Assembly (NCBI GenBank): GCA_019321725.1
Contig: CM033119.1
Coordinates: 2,877,865-2,941,864 of the forward strand
Direction of reading: 5' to 3'
DNA length: 64,000 bases
From: Paulownia fortunei
Lineage: Eukaryota; Streptophyta; Magnoliopsida; Lamiales; Paulowniaceae
Made by a program: the position numbers and the translations under genes. The notes under the pieces were generated by a model that saw nothing but the letters and a program-made list of their open reading frames with translations, was not told where the DNA came from and did not search any database. Shown here in pieces: positions 39,501 to 51,091 of the stretch; the first letter of the stretch is position 1, and each line of letters begins with the position of its first letter.

Positions 39501-42500
39501 ATTAGATAAGTATATACATACAATAAAGAACCAAAAGAACAATTTGATTCATTCAGAGATCTTTGGTAGTAATATCTTTTAAAATCTTGTATCTGTAAAC
39601 AACAAAACTTTTATGTATTTAGACAAAAAAACATGCAATTTTTGTTCTATATTGCGGGCCGTATTCACTTTCTTAGAAATCTCTCTCATACCGACCAGTG
39701 CAAATAAGGGACTAGGTCAATGTCATTAAAACACCATAAACATGTAATAGTGTCAAAACTCAAAAGGAAGACCTGAATACTATCATTCAAATAGCATCAA
39801 CCACAAGCAGGTAAGTGGCTCTCTGCTTGGCCACAAAATTTATGACTCTAGACTAAAGTATGCACATGATGTTACTGCATTGTATCTCACTTAAGGCATA
39901 CCTTTAATTTCCTTTGTCCAAAGAGCTTTCGTGTTTTTCACCCATTCACTGAACCAGTCAGCCATGACTTTTTTTACTTCAGGTGACACCTTATGGCAAC
40001 CAGGTAAGCGAATTCTAGGGTGACCTCCTCCCAAATGTGCCTTAAGGCGTGAAATCCCCCATGCGAAGAAACAAAACCACAATACCTGCACTCTGCCTTC
40101 TGTCTTAGTACATCCAATGGTTTGGCATGTTCCCAAGCACCATCTAATCGTCTCCCCCTTCTATCAGCTTTAGCAGCATGTCTTACTAATCTCCCAAAAG
40201 CAGAAGTAAGAAAAGAAGCAAAAAGAAAGGCATAAGGCTGCCAAGATACCCATCAAGTACATCAACATTATAATAGGTTACTAGTAAAATGAAGTAAATT
40301 AGAAACAGGTATACATTATTAATATAATTAGCAATAGGAAAGTCAAGCAAGACCATCACATGCTTCAGAGTATACATTTTTTCAATTTTATTATCTTAAA
40401 AAGTATAGAATAATAGCAATAACAAATGTATGAGAAAAGTAAATATTTGAGAATATCTCCATCCTACAGGAACCCAAAAAATAATGATAACAACAAAATG
40501 AGGCCAAATATGAAGAAAAAATTCCCAGAAACAAGAGTTGACTTGAAATATATGGCTAGTACACTCATACAGCAACAAGTAGTAAAGTCACATCTAACTG
40601 AATGATGGAATCTCAAGAGCTCTTGTGAGTATTTTTGTGTTTCATTGTCATTAAATAACATTGTATTGTATTAAAATGGCCAATATTCAAATGGACGTTG
40701 CATGATACTTTATTTTATAACTAAACCAGTACTAGGATTCATGTCACTTGAAAAGAAGATTCTTGTGTTTTACATGGAATTCTTGAAACGGTTACCAGTT
40801 TAAGAAAAATGACACTTGAGTCAAGTTTCCTTTCATGGTAGTTTAAGCAAGAGATATCAGCCAAAATTTCATGCCTTTCCCAGTAAAATGTGAGTAAAAA
40901 ATGCCTCAGGGACAAGAATATAGGTGTAACATGACAATGATGTTTAAACACCAAGGCAGACAACAGCTGCAGTTACTAGCATATAATGACTACATAATTT
41001 GAAGCTAGAAAAACAAAGTAAGAAAGCAAGTAAACAATGGTTGGCTTTGTTCCAAAAGATGGTAAAGACTATAAACACAAGCGTGAAAACAGAAACATGA
41101 AAACTGAAGCATCCATTCCCAAAGAAGCTCTAGCCATGTGAAACGAAGTGCATCCATTACCATGATGAGAAAGAGTGAGCAATTTCAACATTCTAATGGC
41201 AGTATTCAATTGGAATTCCAAACATTTATTATGCACCGAAACCAATACGAGGAAGACATATTATTAGATGCTTTTGGCACTAAGAGTAAACACGTGTATT
41301 CAGCATTCTATTCAAGGATAAATAGTGCAGTTCTCCGCAATGGTTCTGCAAATATGTTTGTGGATTTATAAATGACAAAACTATATGGTGATTCTATTGA
41401 GGTGAACAGTCTGAATATGGATGGCGAATTTTAAGATCTAAATTAGATAATGATATGAAGTACAAGCATGACTAACACCATTTTTCAAGGACTTACAAGG
41501 ACTGTGCTTGCTAGAACTGGTTATTGGACTCTCCTTCCCCTCAAAGCTCCTGTGATTGCCTGAATTTGGAGATAAACTCTGCCTCACTACAGGGGTTTGA
41601 ATGTGGACATGATAATCTGATTGATGAGAAGCAGCAGCTTGTTGTCCCTTGAAAACTCCCCACAAATAAAGTTTCCCCTGGAATCCTGCATATTCAAGAG
41701 AACCAAAAGAGGGATAAACTTGAGAAAAGACAATGTCAGTCCACAGCAAAAGGCATAACAATGCTTATATATACACAATTATTCTTGGACTCACTGTGAA
41801 GCCTCTGCGGAAGCTGGAGAGAAGTAAATATTAAGAGTTCAGCTTTGCCAATCATTGCTTTAAGGGCAATGTCAGTGCAGATTGCATAAGTCAGCAGGCT
41901 ATCAAGAACTTCTTCATCTCTGTGAAAGCACTTTGCATGATAAATAGGGGGAACGACAAGGAAAATAAGAAACCATATACTTAATTTGCTTCCCCACCTT
42001 CCCTCCGAAAAGAAAAAGAGTGCAACACTATGTTCGGTGGGTGGCGAACTCTGAAAGGATGCTGGCCATACATCAAGGCGCGGAATCATTTCCAAGCATA
42101 ATGACTCAGGCATCATACTTGCTATCTCCAACACTTTCAAGCATGCTTTGTTTGAGACATGAGCAGCTATATTGATATCTAAATTCTGACTGGGGAGATT
42201 AAACCTCCCTCTGCTCAGAAGATAATCAGCAGTTGTTAGCCATGCTATATCAAGCATAACCCCGTTCTCACCCTATCCCTAATGACTCAGGACAGAAGGA
42301 AAAGGAAGTTACTCAGTAACAAATAAACGGAGTGACACAGAAGGAGAGTTCACGATACCTCCATGCTGGAGCAACAACTGGTCGTGCAGACACACTTAAC
42401 TCATATGCCGCATCACTTTGTTGGTCAGCCATTGCTGCATCCTGGGATACCATGGGAATTTTTTTTTTTTGTGAGACACTTATGAATTTCTCAGCATAAA

Positions 42501-43840
42501 AGAAAATTCCCTGATCTACTGTGAAGTTAAAACTTAAATGTTTCCTAGATCAACTAAATATTATACGGCAAGTCTAACACTCAAGCAAATAAAACAACAG
42601 CCTATGACACAACAAACATAATAAGCATGGAGGAGGGTGTCTTACAACCACGCCCTTGAATTTGGGCACAAAATGATTGTACATCATAAGAGTAACAGAG
42701 TTAAAAAAAAACTCAAAAAATGAAAATAATCATACTTTAGAGTCGAATAGCCATAGAATGGCCAATTCCAATACCAGTCAGGGCAGGGCATAAGAGAAGT
42801 TAACAATGAATTCAGTGAAAAAAATATGAAATATGATGCTACTCTTCCTGAAAGGAATGATTTGTTTTCCATTATACGAGAACAGCAAAGATCTTTTCTT
42901 TCCCATTTGTCAGATGGGAACTAACATTGAACAATCATTCTCACGTAAAGTAACATTTAATTTCAATAGATTGAGTTGTTTCATGTCACCAAAACAATGT
43001 CAAAACCCAGAATACACCACCCATGATTTATGTATCTTTATTTTAAATCGAAATGACCACAATTCCTCAAATTTATAAAATTTTGTAACATGTTATGAAG
43101 TACAAAGTCTTTATTGTTTTCTTTCCTCATTTTTACTTTTCTCTCTTTTGGGCATCTATCCATGAAACTAACCCTGTATGCTTCAGTTTTTTGCAAACAG
43201 AAAACTTCAAATGAATCATGCAAGCATCAACCAAATGCTTAATAGCATTAAATTCAGTAACAGAGCGGATGATCCTGTAGAGTCTGACACCCTGTCTTCA
43301 CATACAGAATATAAAGTTCAAGAAAACATCATGAAATTCTTGCATGGAAAATAACTCACTTTTCTACTGTAGCTACATGAGAAACACCACAACCTAATCT
43401 TCTACAAAAATAAAAATTTTCTTACTCTTCAAAATATGCCTATTCTACAACTCTCCCGAAAAATAGGTAGAATCATAAATGTGAATTATAATATACTTTA
43501 ATTTTTTCTCATTCCAATTTAAATATTGCAGCTGTCCAATTGAGTCAGCTCAAGCAGAGAACTACCACAAATAGAGCAAAATATACAAACAACCAACCAT
43601 AGGAGCCAAAGACCCATTATTCACCTACAGTCCATAAGCCAAAAAAAAAAAAAAAAACACTAAAGAATTGAAGAGAAAATCAGAATTTTTTTGCCTTTAG
43701 GAAAAATAAAATCATACTTACAAGAACTTGGGTATTTAGCATTGACAATCAAAGACGAAGAAAAAAATATATATATACCAATGGAAGAAAACCACGAAAC
43801 ATGATTAAGCATTTACCTGAAAAAAGTTTTCGAATTTCAT
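36561..43840 (-). CDS. Gene B: SPOC-like domain joined to four BED zinc fingers (frame broken in finger 1)
   Basis: Ten exons proposed: 43817-43840, 42359-42441, 41998-42210, 41795-41919, 41497-41685, 39902-40185, 37833-38114 and 38427-38753 (fingers 3 and 2), 36958-37236 and 36561-36754. Exons 1-5 give 211 residues with an AIPP2-type SPOC-like domain (APAWRGRF, AHVSNKAC, LEMIPR, VWPASF, VALFFF, IALKAM, AELLIFTS, FQGKLYLWGVFKG), sharing boundaries and phases with gene A but no PHD finger. Exons 6-9 each encode one BED finger of the hAT-transposase type. Exon 10 is a charged, Glu/Gln/Leu-rich helix, likely coiled coil, ending at a TAG. All phases close to 666 residues if exon 6 had 285 bases, but it has 284, so as read the frame stops after about 281 residues. 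A second in-frame ATG at 42432 has a better context than 43840. A nuclear DNA-binding repressor role is inference. Confidence 0.75.
36958..40185 (-). repeat. Four tandem BED zinc-finger exons, each phase 1-1
   Basis: Finger exons of 284, 327, 282 and 279 bases in order of transcription (39902-40185, 38427-38753, 37833-38114, 36958-37236). Each begins two bases into a codon and ends one base into one, so each is a symmetric, duplicable unit. Shared layout: KRGRPLDD, AWEHA, a C-x2-C-G-F-V knuckle, GGISRLKAHLGGG, then a C before VSPEVK. Fingers 1, 3 and 4 keep the expected C, C, H and C. Finger 2 reads CKYF, KVQL and EAW instead, and carries an internal duplication of the SPE(I/M)K-VMSE segment. 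Finger 1 is frameshifted near 40055. Confidence 0.85.
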
Positions 43841-45480
43841 ATGCGTTCTCTATTCGAGAAAGTTTAAAGTTTTTATCTTTTTTCTACTGACTATTACTCC
43901 AGACAGTCGAGAGTAATAATTGAGTTCTAGCAAAAGAGAGTCTGATAAATTCTGTTAAGCTCCCTAAAGTTTGTAAAATCATCCTTTAAGCCTCCTTTTT
44001 CCCAAACTACTAAAAAAATCCCTTTTGTTAGAGAATATTGGATACATAACAAGTTAAATTTGAATTGAAGAATTTGTATTTGACAGAAGAAATTGAACTT
44101 GAATATATCAAATGGCTCCTAGTTTGAGTGAATTTCAAAATAATTTAAAAAATTTAAAAATAACTTTAAAATGATTACTAAAATATTTGAATCCATATAA
44201 ATGAAAATAATCCACATAAATATAAATTTTTGTTATTACAAATTTTAAATTTCTAACTCTGAAAACTTCCAAGTGATTAGCACATGTTAATTGCCATCAA
44301 AATCCTTAATGTTCTCAAGATTTAAGACAACAGTTATAAATGTTACACCTAATAATCAACATGTACTAAATGCAATATTTATCTTTTAAAATTTTATTTT
44401 ATACTTGACATTCATACATTTAATATACCACTATTGTAGCACAATATTACAAAAAATATAGCTAGACTTAAGTCATTAACCCTCCTAAAAGTAAAAAAAA
44501 AATCCAATTTACAAAAAAAAATATATATTATAATTTGTTTTGTTACTTTGAGCTCTATAGTTCTTTGACAGAGCTTTTACATGTATTTAGTGCTTCTTAA
44601 AATTTTGGGTAACCAAGAAATATAATTGAACTACTATTAAATATTGCGTGCACGAGGGAATCAAAACAACGAGCTCAATGGAGTCAGCTTTGGTGAAACC
44701 TATTGCCACCAGACAACCTAAAAAATTATAGTATTAAAGAAAACAGTGCACTTTACATCTATCTATAAAGTTGTTTAACCTCCAAGATTATACTATGATT
44801 ATGTGAATATATCTTTAGAAAGGAGTTTAAAATTATGTGCTCGCTATTGACCAAAAGTCTGAAAAATTGCTTATGAGTGCCCTGGTTCAGTGGAGCTCAT
44901 TATTGAGGAAAAATCTGATACACAATCATTTTTTCTCAAGCAGAAAGCAGATTTTCTAGCAACTTTAAGGGAATCTTTGAGAATTCCACACATGGTGAAA
45001 ATGTTATCTTCATTTCAAGCCATTATATTTATGATTTCACTGCAATTTGATACATAATAAACTAATATTTCCCCGTTATCTTATCTCCTCAAAAGAATAT
45101 TTTGCTTTTATCATAAACTTTTTAAACAAAGAGATTCCACTTTGTGCGCGTGTGTTCATAACAGAGTCGTCTTAATCTTGTTTCAACATAATTAAAGCAT
45201 GATTTGCAAGATTCATGAAATGGGGACTTGCTCAAGCGAAAGGCATCTGAAAGCCCACTGCTGATTTCGTCTCAGAAATCCATCTGGAAATTTCCAGCAA
45301 TACTATTCTTTTCCCCCCCCCAAAAGTTGCTCTAAGTGGCCACAATATGAATCCAACTGCAATCCATGCTTTTACAGATTACACGTATGTTGGGCTCCAT
45401 TAAATTCAATTTAGTGCTCCACCATATCATATGAAAAAGGGGAATAGGTCACTCTATATAGGAAAATGGGGGCAGTTAGC

Positions 45481-45593
45481 CTGATCGATAGATCGATAGA
45501 TCGCACTTTTTTTAATGAGTCTGTCGATAAAACTCGCTAAAAAAGTGTTATAGTCGCACTTTTCTTAATGAGTCTGCCGATAAACTTGCTATG
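45481..45593 (+). repeat. GATC/GATA repeat and 53-bp tandem pair with hairpin potential
   Basis: Starts with three copies of ATCGATAG-like sequence, then two units (45501-45553 and 45554-45593) sharing TCGCACTTTT, TAATGAGTCTG and CGATAAA. Inside unit 1, CACTTTTTTT pairs with AAAAAAGTG and TGAGT with ACTCG, so it could fold as a hairpin. It may be a remnant of a small transposon; no target-site duplication was identified. Confidence 0.6.
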
Positions 45594-46433
45594 TTCGAAG
45601 GTAATGATTGAAAATGCTTCACAAAGACATAAGGGCAGATGGAATCGACCACCTTATGAATATGTAGGCTAATGTGGCTGATTTATGGCTAGCTCATCAG
45701 ATCTATCTATAATCTCGAGGTGCAAACTGCTCAATTAATGATGAGTTATTTCTGATTTGATCGCTCCACAAGTTCTGGACCTAGTTCATTAACAGCACTA
45801 TGGCCCAGAAATTTATGCTTATTAATTTTCTGAGAGTAATTGTTGCTGTTGTTGCCACATACTGGCTATTCGATATTACTTATACTATAATTCAATGCAT
45901 AAATGCAATTAGCAGAAAATTGAGAGTGTTGCTGCACATATATTAAATGGGCAGCATGAGGTTACAGTTGGAGGGATTGATCAAATTCCAATAAAGCAAC
46001 AAAGCTAGACCATGACTGATATATAATTAAGAAACCATTGATTAGTACTTTGTTTAGATTCCACTAATTTAACAGTGCTTAATCCTGCTGTTTCCATAAC
46101 CACATATCTATAGTTTATTTAGTGAAATTTTGACCAATCAGCTCTACGACACGCAGGAAAGCTGTAATCTGAGGTCATGGTGTGGCACGGTGGCTGCCTG
46201 TGTTGTTATGTTATCACACTACATAAAAAACATGTTGTGGAAAGATATTGGTCCTCACTTCCCATCATTCTCAGTCTTTTTTGTCTTTTTTTTTAGCATG
46301 GAGCAGCCAAATGTATGCATAAGTACCTCTCTCTGTGGACACTCTGCTATAACAGAAATGCAGGTTTCATATTGAGTTAGTTGGAGAGTCCTAGCAGTGC
46401 TCACTTCTCAGTATCTGTCATTACCATGGAGCC

Positions 46434-46730
46434 CTCTATCCCAGGATTGAAACGAGGAGGGCCAAGCAGATGTGATCTACACCTTCCCGACTTCAAAAGC
46501 TTCAATTTTTATAGGTAATATAACAAAGAAATTCGAGTATTTGCTGTCCCAGATTGTTCATGGTACTGTGTTTTAAGTCAAACTCTGTGTTCCATTTCCT
46601 AAAACTTTTTCAGTTTCTGAATATTGGTGAGTTTCTAACAGAAAACCTCGCGTGGAATGTGGAAGAGATATCCTTTCTGGTTGAGTCTTCTGAGGTGTCC
46701 GAAGGTGTTGCTGAATGAACTTTTTTGACT
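46434..46730 (+). other. Possible short gene or transcript, exon-like pieces only
   Basis: An ATG in good context (ACCATGG, about 46423-46429) opens a 30-codon frame that ends at AG|GTAATA, which looks like a splice donor. About 100 bases on, a TTTTTCAG acceptor precedes a frame of about 34 codons ending in an acidic SSEVSEGVAE tail. The two do not join in frame with the sites I can see: the obvious join gives a stop at once. So either a further exon is missing, it is a decayed gene, or the resemblance is chance. No domain recognised. Confidence 0.2.
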
Positions 46731-47722
46731 AGGTAAGTTCTGATCAAATTCTGTGGCATAATTTGCTCTATTTGAAATTTTTGCCTTGTTTTTTCTTAAA
46801 TATAAACAGTAAAGATCCACACATTGAAGCTGACAATTCACAGGGATGAACTGGATGTCTCCAATAAAGCAGGATCCTGCCTTATCAATGTTTCAGTTCC
46901 TTAATTACAGTTGTTTCTTTTTTGATTTCCCTTTTGTTCTGTTTGTTATTTGATTTGACATCCAACCATCTTCATAGTGTTGGATTTGGAAGAATCAAGA
47001 ATCACAGTTTTGCCGCTGTCTTTCCAGGTGATCAGAGGTCGTAACATCTAATGATTGTCAATCAAGATTGAGGTTAACACTCAATAATGAAAAATCAAAC
47101 GTCGACTGTTTGTTCAGATTAGTTCCTCGTGCAAGGTTGTTTTTTTGTGTTAAACGTTGTTTTACTTTAATCACAAAGGTTTGAATATTTAATTACTGCA
47201 ACTGGCGTATCAACACAAGCACACAAAACAGTTTTAATCTGTGGTCCTAATGGCATAGTGACTACCTAAATTGATAACTAAAAATTTATTAATTTAATAG
47301 GTTTGATTTGCTTGACAGCACCATGGTTGGGATTAAATACATAAACCACATTGACAGTGGACATACAAATTTTGCCAAAAAAAAAAACATATAATCATAC
47401 CAGTCATAAAAATTAATTACACCAATGATAATAGTCGTAGCAGTAGTTATCATAGCAAGAATAAGAACAATAGACTAAAGATTCAGAAAAAGCCAAAGGT
47501 TGTTTCAGATAATGGTGCCCTGTCAAGAATAAGAAGAAAAATGATTGTATTACAAGAAGGTACAACAGAATCATCTTACTCAGGCTGATTGATAACAACT
47601 AACGACTAAAAAGCACAAGTAGAAGGAACAATGAGAAAAGACTGCTCCACTTGTTAAGGGCAGGACAGTGATTTACACACTAGACTCCACACCAGAAGCC
47701 TATTTTAAATCTTCTGCTGCTA

Positions 47723-50700
47723 CTATTCACAAGCCAGTTTTGTGTCGAAGCTGCTTAAACAGATGGCGAAGGCCTGAAAGGCAGATAACGGATATCGATA
47801 ATCCATTGTGAACATATCTTTACCAACCTTACCAAACTGCAAGATAATCTTGTCATGATCAGACTGGTTCGGTTGGGATGGTGCTGGGGCAACAGCAGCT
47901 GGCTGTGTCGCAGCAATAAGCTGGAAATTCTTGACAGAGGCAACCGTCACCCTCCCTCTGAAATTGAGGCACCAACACTGCAACTGTTCGTGCCATCTTG
48001 GTGGCTTATTTTTCAGAACCAAAGGTCTATCCTTTCCACCATCCTCTTCCTCACGTGGACCAACCATGTCTGAAAATCTAGCACTGCTGAATTCTGCCGA
48101 GTGATCAATTGATTTAGAAAAGGAAATACTCCTGAATGAATCTTCAAGAGAGTGGGGAATGATCTCAGGTTGACCAGGGACAGTACCACCGGGCTCAATT
48201 GAGGAAGCAGGGATCGAATGCATGATGCAATGCATCCTACGCGGACCCCTTGTGCCAAGCACATTAAGCTCATATGTGACCTGAGCAATGTTGTAACTTC
48301 CACTGGGGAGTTTTGGAGAAACTTTTTTGGAGTAGAACCTACGGCTGGTTAGACCAGGTGGGGAAATATTGGAGCTGTTGTATGGTGGCTGTGTGTCATA
48401 AATTATGAACTTAGTCCCAAGGAAATTCGACCTGGTTCAACAAAATAGCGGGACAGAGTCAGTTCAACAACTAAACAAGGCCCCATTAAAAATAAACGAA
48501 GAAAAAAAGCACTATTACACACAGAAAATTAAAGCAAAGTAAGATCCACTGCACCACAATTTTCTTAAACAACCTCGTATACATAATCAAATCCTAACAT
48601 CCTAACTGAATGTTAGCTTCTCCATGAAGCAGAGGGGGCCGATGATCATTGAATGACCAAGTGAACAATGCTTTTCTCAGGATGGGTGTTTCTTTTTCTT
48701 GATATCATAAACTGGATGTCAGTAAGTTTTGACTTAGATATCCTATGGCGCAAATAACAAACAAAATTTCATCTTTCTATCCATGACATAGGAGTAATAA
48801 ATATTATTACTTTTCCTAAAAGATCATTCAACATGATTTCTTGGGAAATTTAAATTCTGAAACAAAGATTATGTTCACCAATATATGCTACAGGCTTACT
48901 ACCCACTGTAAGAAATAAGCTTGGCCAACATATGACTAATTTGTCATCTAAGAACAAAACCAGAAGAACTAGAAGTGATCAAAAGCACATGGGAACATTG
49001 CAACTTGTTTGCCAAATTCTCAAAGTTCAAAGTTCCAATGTCCAAATATGAGAGTTCACTAATAAATAATTTGACCAATGTTCGTTGGAAAAAGCAAGAG
49101 GAGCAAACATATAATGGTACTGTCGTGAAAACTTTTTTGCTTCCAGATTTGTGATAAATAGCCTTGTTTACCAGCCAATATCCTACCTAGCAAAAGTGGT
49201 TCTTGTCCACTTGAATTAAACCTAAAGGAGATTTGTTTGACTTAGTGTCTCATGGTAATTTTCATTTCAAATTCAACACACAACATCAACATGAGATGAT
49301 CACATTTGCAAGTCTACAAATCAGGTGCAGTCTAGTCTTACCAGAACTTCTAACAAACAAAGTTCTATTTAAATAAAAAAAAAATCCCCTAAAAAGTCCT
49401 TGCTACCATAATTGCAGTTTTGGGGGCTTCATATATGACTTAATACTAACTAAATCTCTTTTACCACAGATTCTTACGAAGGCTCAGTAGTTGATTTGAG
49501 AAAGTAGAGCAAGATAATGTGGTTCATGGGAAATAGACTCACCTCACTTTTCCAACATAACTGCTGCTTGACCTTGATATGTTATCAGCATCCATTGAGA
49601 TCACATACTCCGTACAAGTGGTTCGGCGATTCCGTTTTGCAGAAAGAAGAAATTTACCATTCTCTACAAGTAGGGCTGCAATAACGTAGTATACAGGAAA
49701 ATTAAAAAAAATAGATAAAGTGATTCTAACAAGAAGAACCATCAAGTAAAATCAATACACCACTTCAGTTTAACCATTCAGCTCTAGGCATTGAGCATGC
49801 AATCATCCTACATGGCACTCCCTTATTTTATATTTAAAAACAACTGCGTCATTCACCAAGCCATATTATATCAATGTCTCTTAATTTTTAAAGAAGTACA
49901 ATGACATCATAGTAAAATCAACCAAACACTACAACTCAACATTTTTTTCTTAGCAAAATGACAAGGTAAACAAAAAAATTAGCGGCCAAAAATCCAATAT
50001 TAACAAGACAAAAGTCAAAAGCAACTGTCTATTGTGATAACCAGAGAAATATTTATGGAGTGCTAATCAATTCTATTATACTAAAACTTATACAACTTCA
50101 CTAAAATCACTAGAATACACTAAAACAGGCATCCCACAGCCATAACCCAATGGATGATAAAAATATTGCCCGGCCACGGCAACAAAAGAACAATGTTTAT
50201 CCACAAAATTATCACAGATTTTCAAATTTTCCTTCCCATATCAAAATTAACACACTACCGTTGTCAAAATTCTATATCCAGTTTTTGCCAAAACAGATAA
50301 ATTTCAATATATACAGCTTTGGTTGAAGCAAGCAAAAATGAGATATAACTGAATTATCCAACTTACTTCAAGATCATGATCACAAACACGAATGTGAATC
50401 TAAAAGGCAGCAATTGGTTCATTGCAAGCCATTTACACTGGATTTAGTTAAAAAAGAACAACTTTCAATAAATCCTCCATTGGATTTGGTAACGAGTAAA
50501 AACTCAGTAAGAAACACTTGCCAGGGCTAAGGCAAAGAAACAGATGGTAGGTCAAATTAGACTTGTCTCTCTTAATGAAACACTGAATGGTTCCATCTCG
50601 AAACCCAGGCTGCAGAAAGAGAAACAAACAGCATAGCATCAGCAAAATTGATCGTCAATCAACCATTTCCACAATCAAGTGAATTACCGACTTAACAAGT

Positions 50701-51091
50701 GGCGGCAATAACCACAAGCAAATGCAAGATAAAGAAACCAAACCTGCTTGAGAGATATTGGGAAGGTCAATTTTCCACAATGCTCAGGGCACTGGACAAT
50801 TTCTTTGCACATCTCCCTCCATGACCGGCAAACAGCTGCACATGCAACGATGTGCTTTCGAGCAGGCCATGTACTCTCATTCTCCTCCAACCTCTTAATC
50901 ACATCGCGGAGTAACTCTGGTGGAAGGCTAGCCCAACAACTGCTCTGGATAACTACAGGCTGGTCATGCAACTCATAAACAGCACCATGAGACTTGCCGC
51001 GGTGGTGACCATGCAGCCTCAACTCAAAGCTCCTCCTTGACAAGCTTCCAATACTATCCCTTATGTCACGAGCTAGGCTACGGAACGACAT
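47723..51091 (-). CDS. Tubby-like F-box protein (TLP)
   Basis: Four coding exons: 50744-51091, 50522-50609, 49543-49675 and 47723-48431. They join in frame to 425 residues, close to plant TLPs (about 400-450). An F-box lies at about residues 51-100 ([18 protein letters not shown], then AVCRSW). The Tubby domain fills residues 117-425: [17 protein letters not shown], the core [55 protein letters not shown] and the terminal [19 protein letters not shown] with [10 protein letters not shown]. From memory it most resembles Arabidopsis TLP10/TLP1. Plant TLPs join SCF ubiquitin ligases through the F-box and tether to the plasma membrane by phosphoinositide binding. Intron 2 has a GC donor. The ATG sits at the first base after a TAG acceptor, and an upstream exon ending at 52006 offers an in-frame ATG at 52023, adding six residues (MDANYK). 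Confidence 0.96.

Larger units (their letters stand above)
43841..47722. other. Intergenic between gene B start and the Tubby-like gene
   Basis: Gene B's 5' leader runs from 43841 upward. No gene was recognised in the rest. A hairpin-forming tandem repeat lies at 45481-45593. A slightly GC-richer stretch (about 46.1-47.1 kb) contains exon-like pieces on the plus strand, listed separately at low confidence. Confidence 0.5.

Noticed and set aside
36944..40136. BED fingers as remnants of a separate hAT transposase gene.
   Set aside because: No transposase catalytic region or hAT dimerisation domain is present, the fingers are cleanly spliced symmetric exons, and phases match the SPOC-like exons upstream and the coiled-coil exon downstream.
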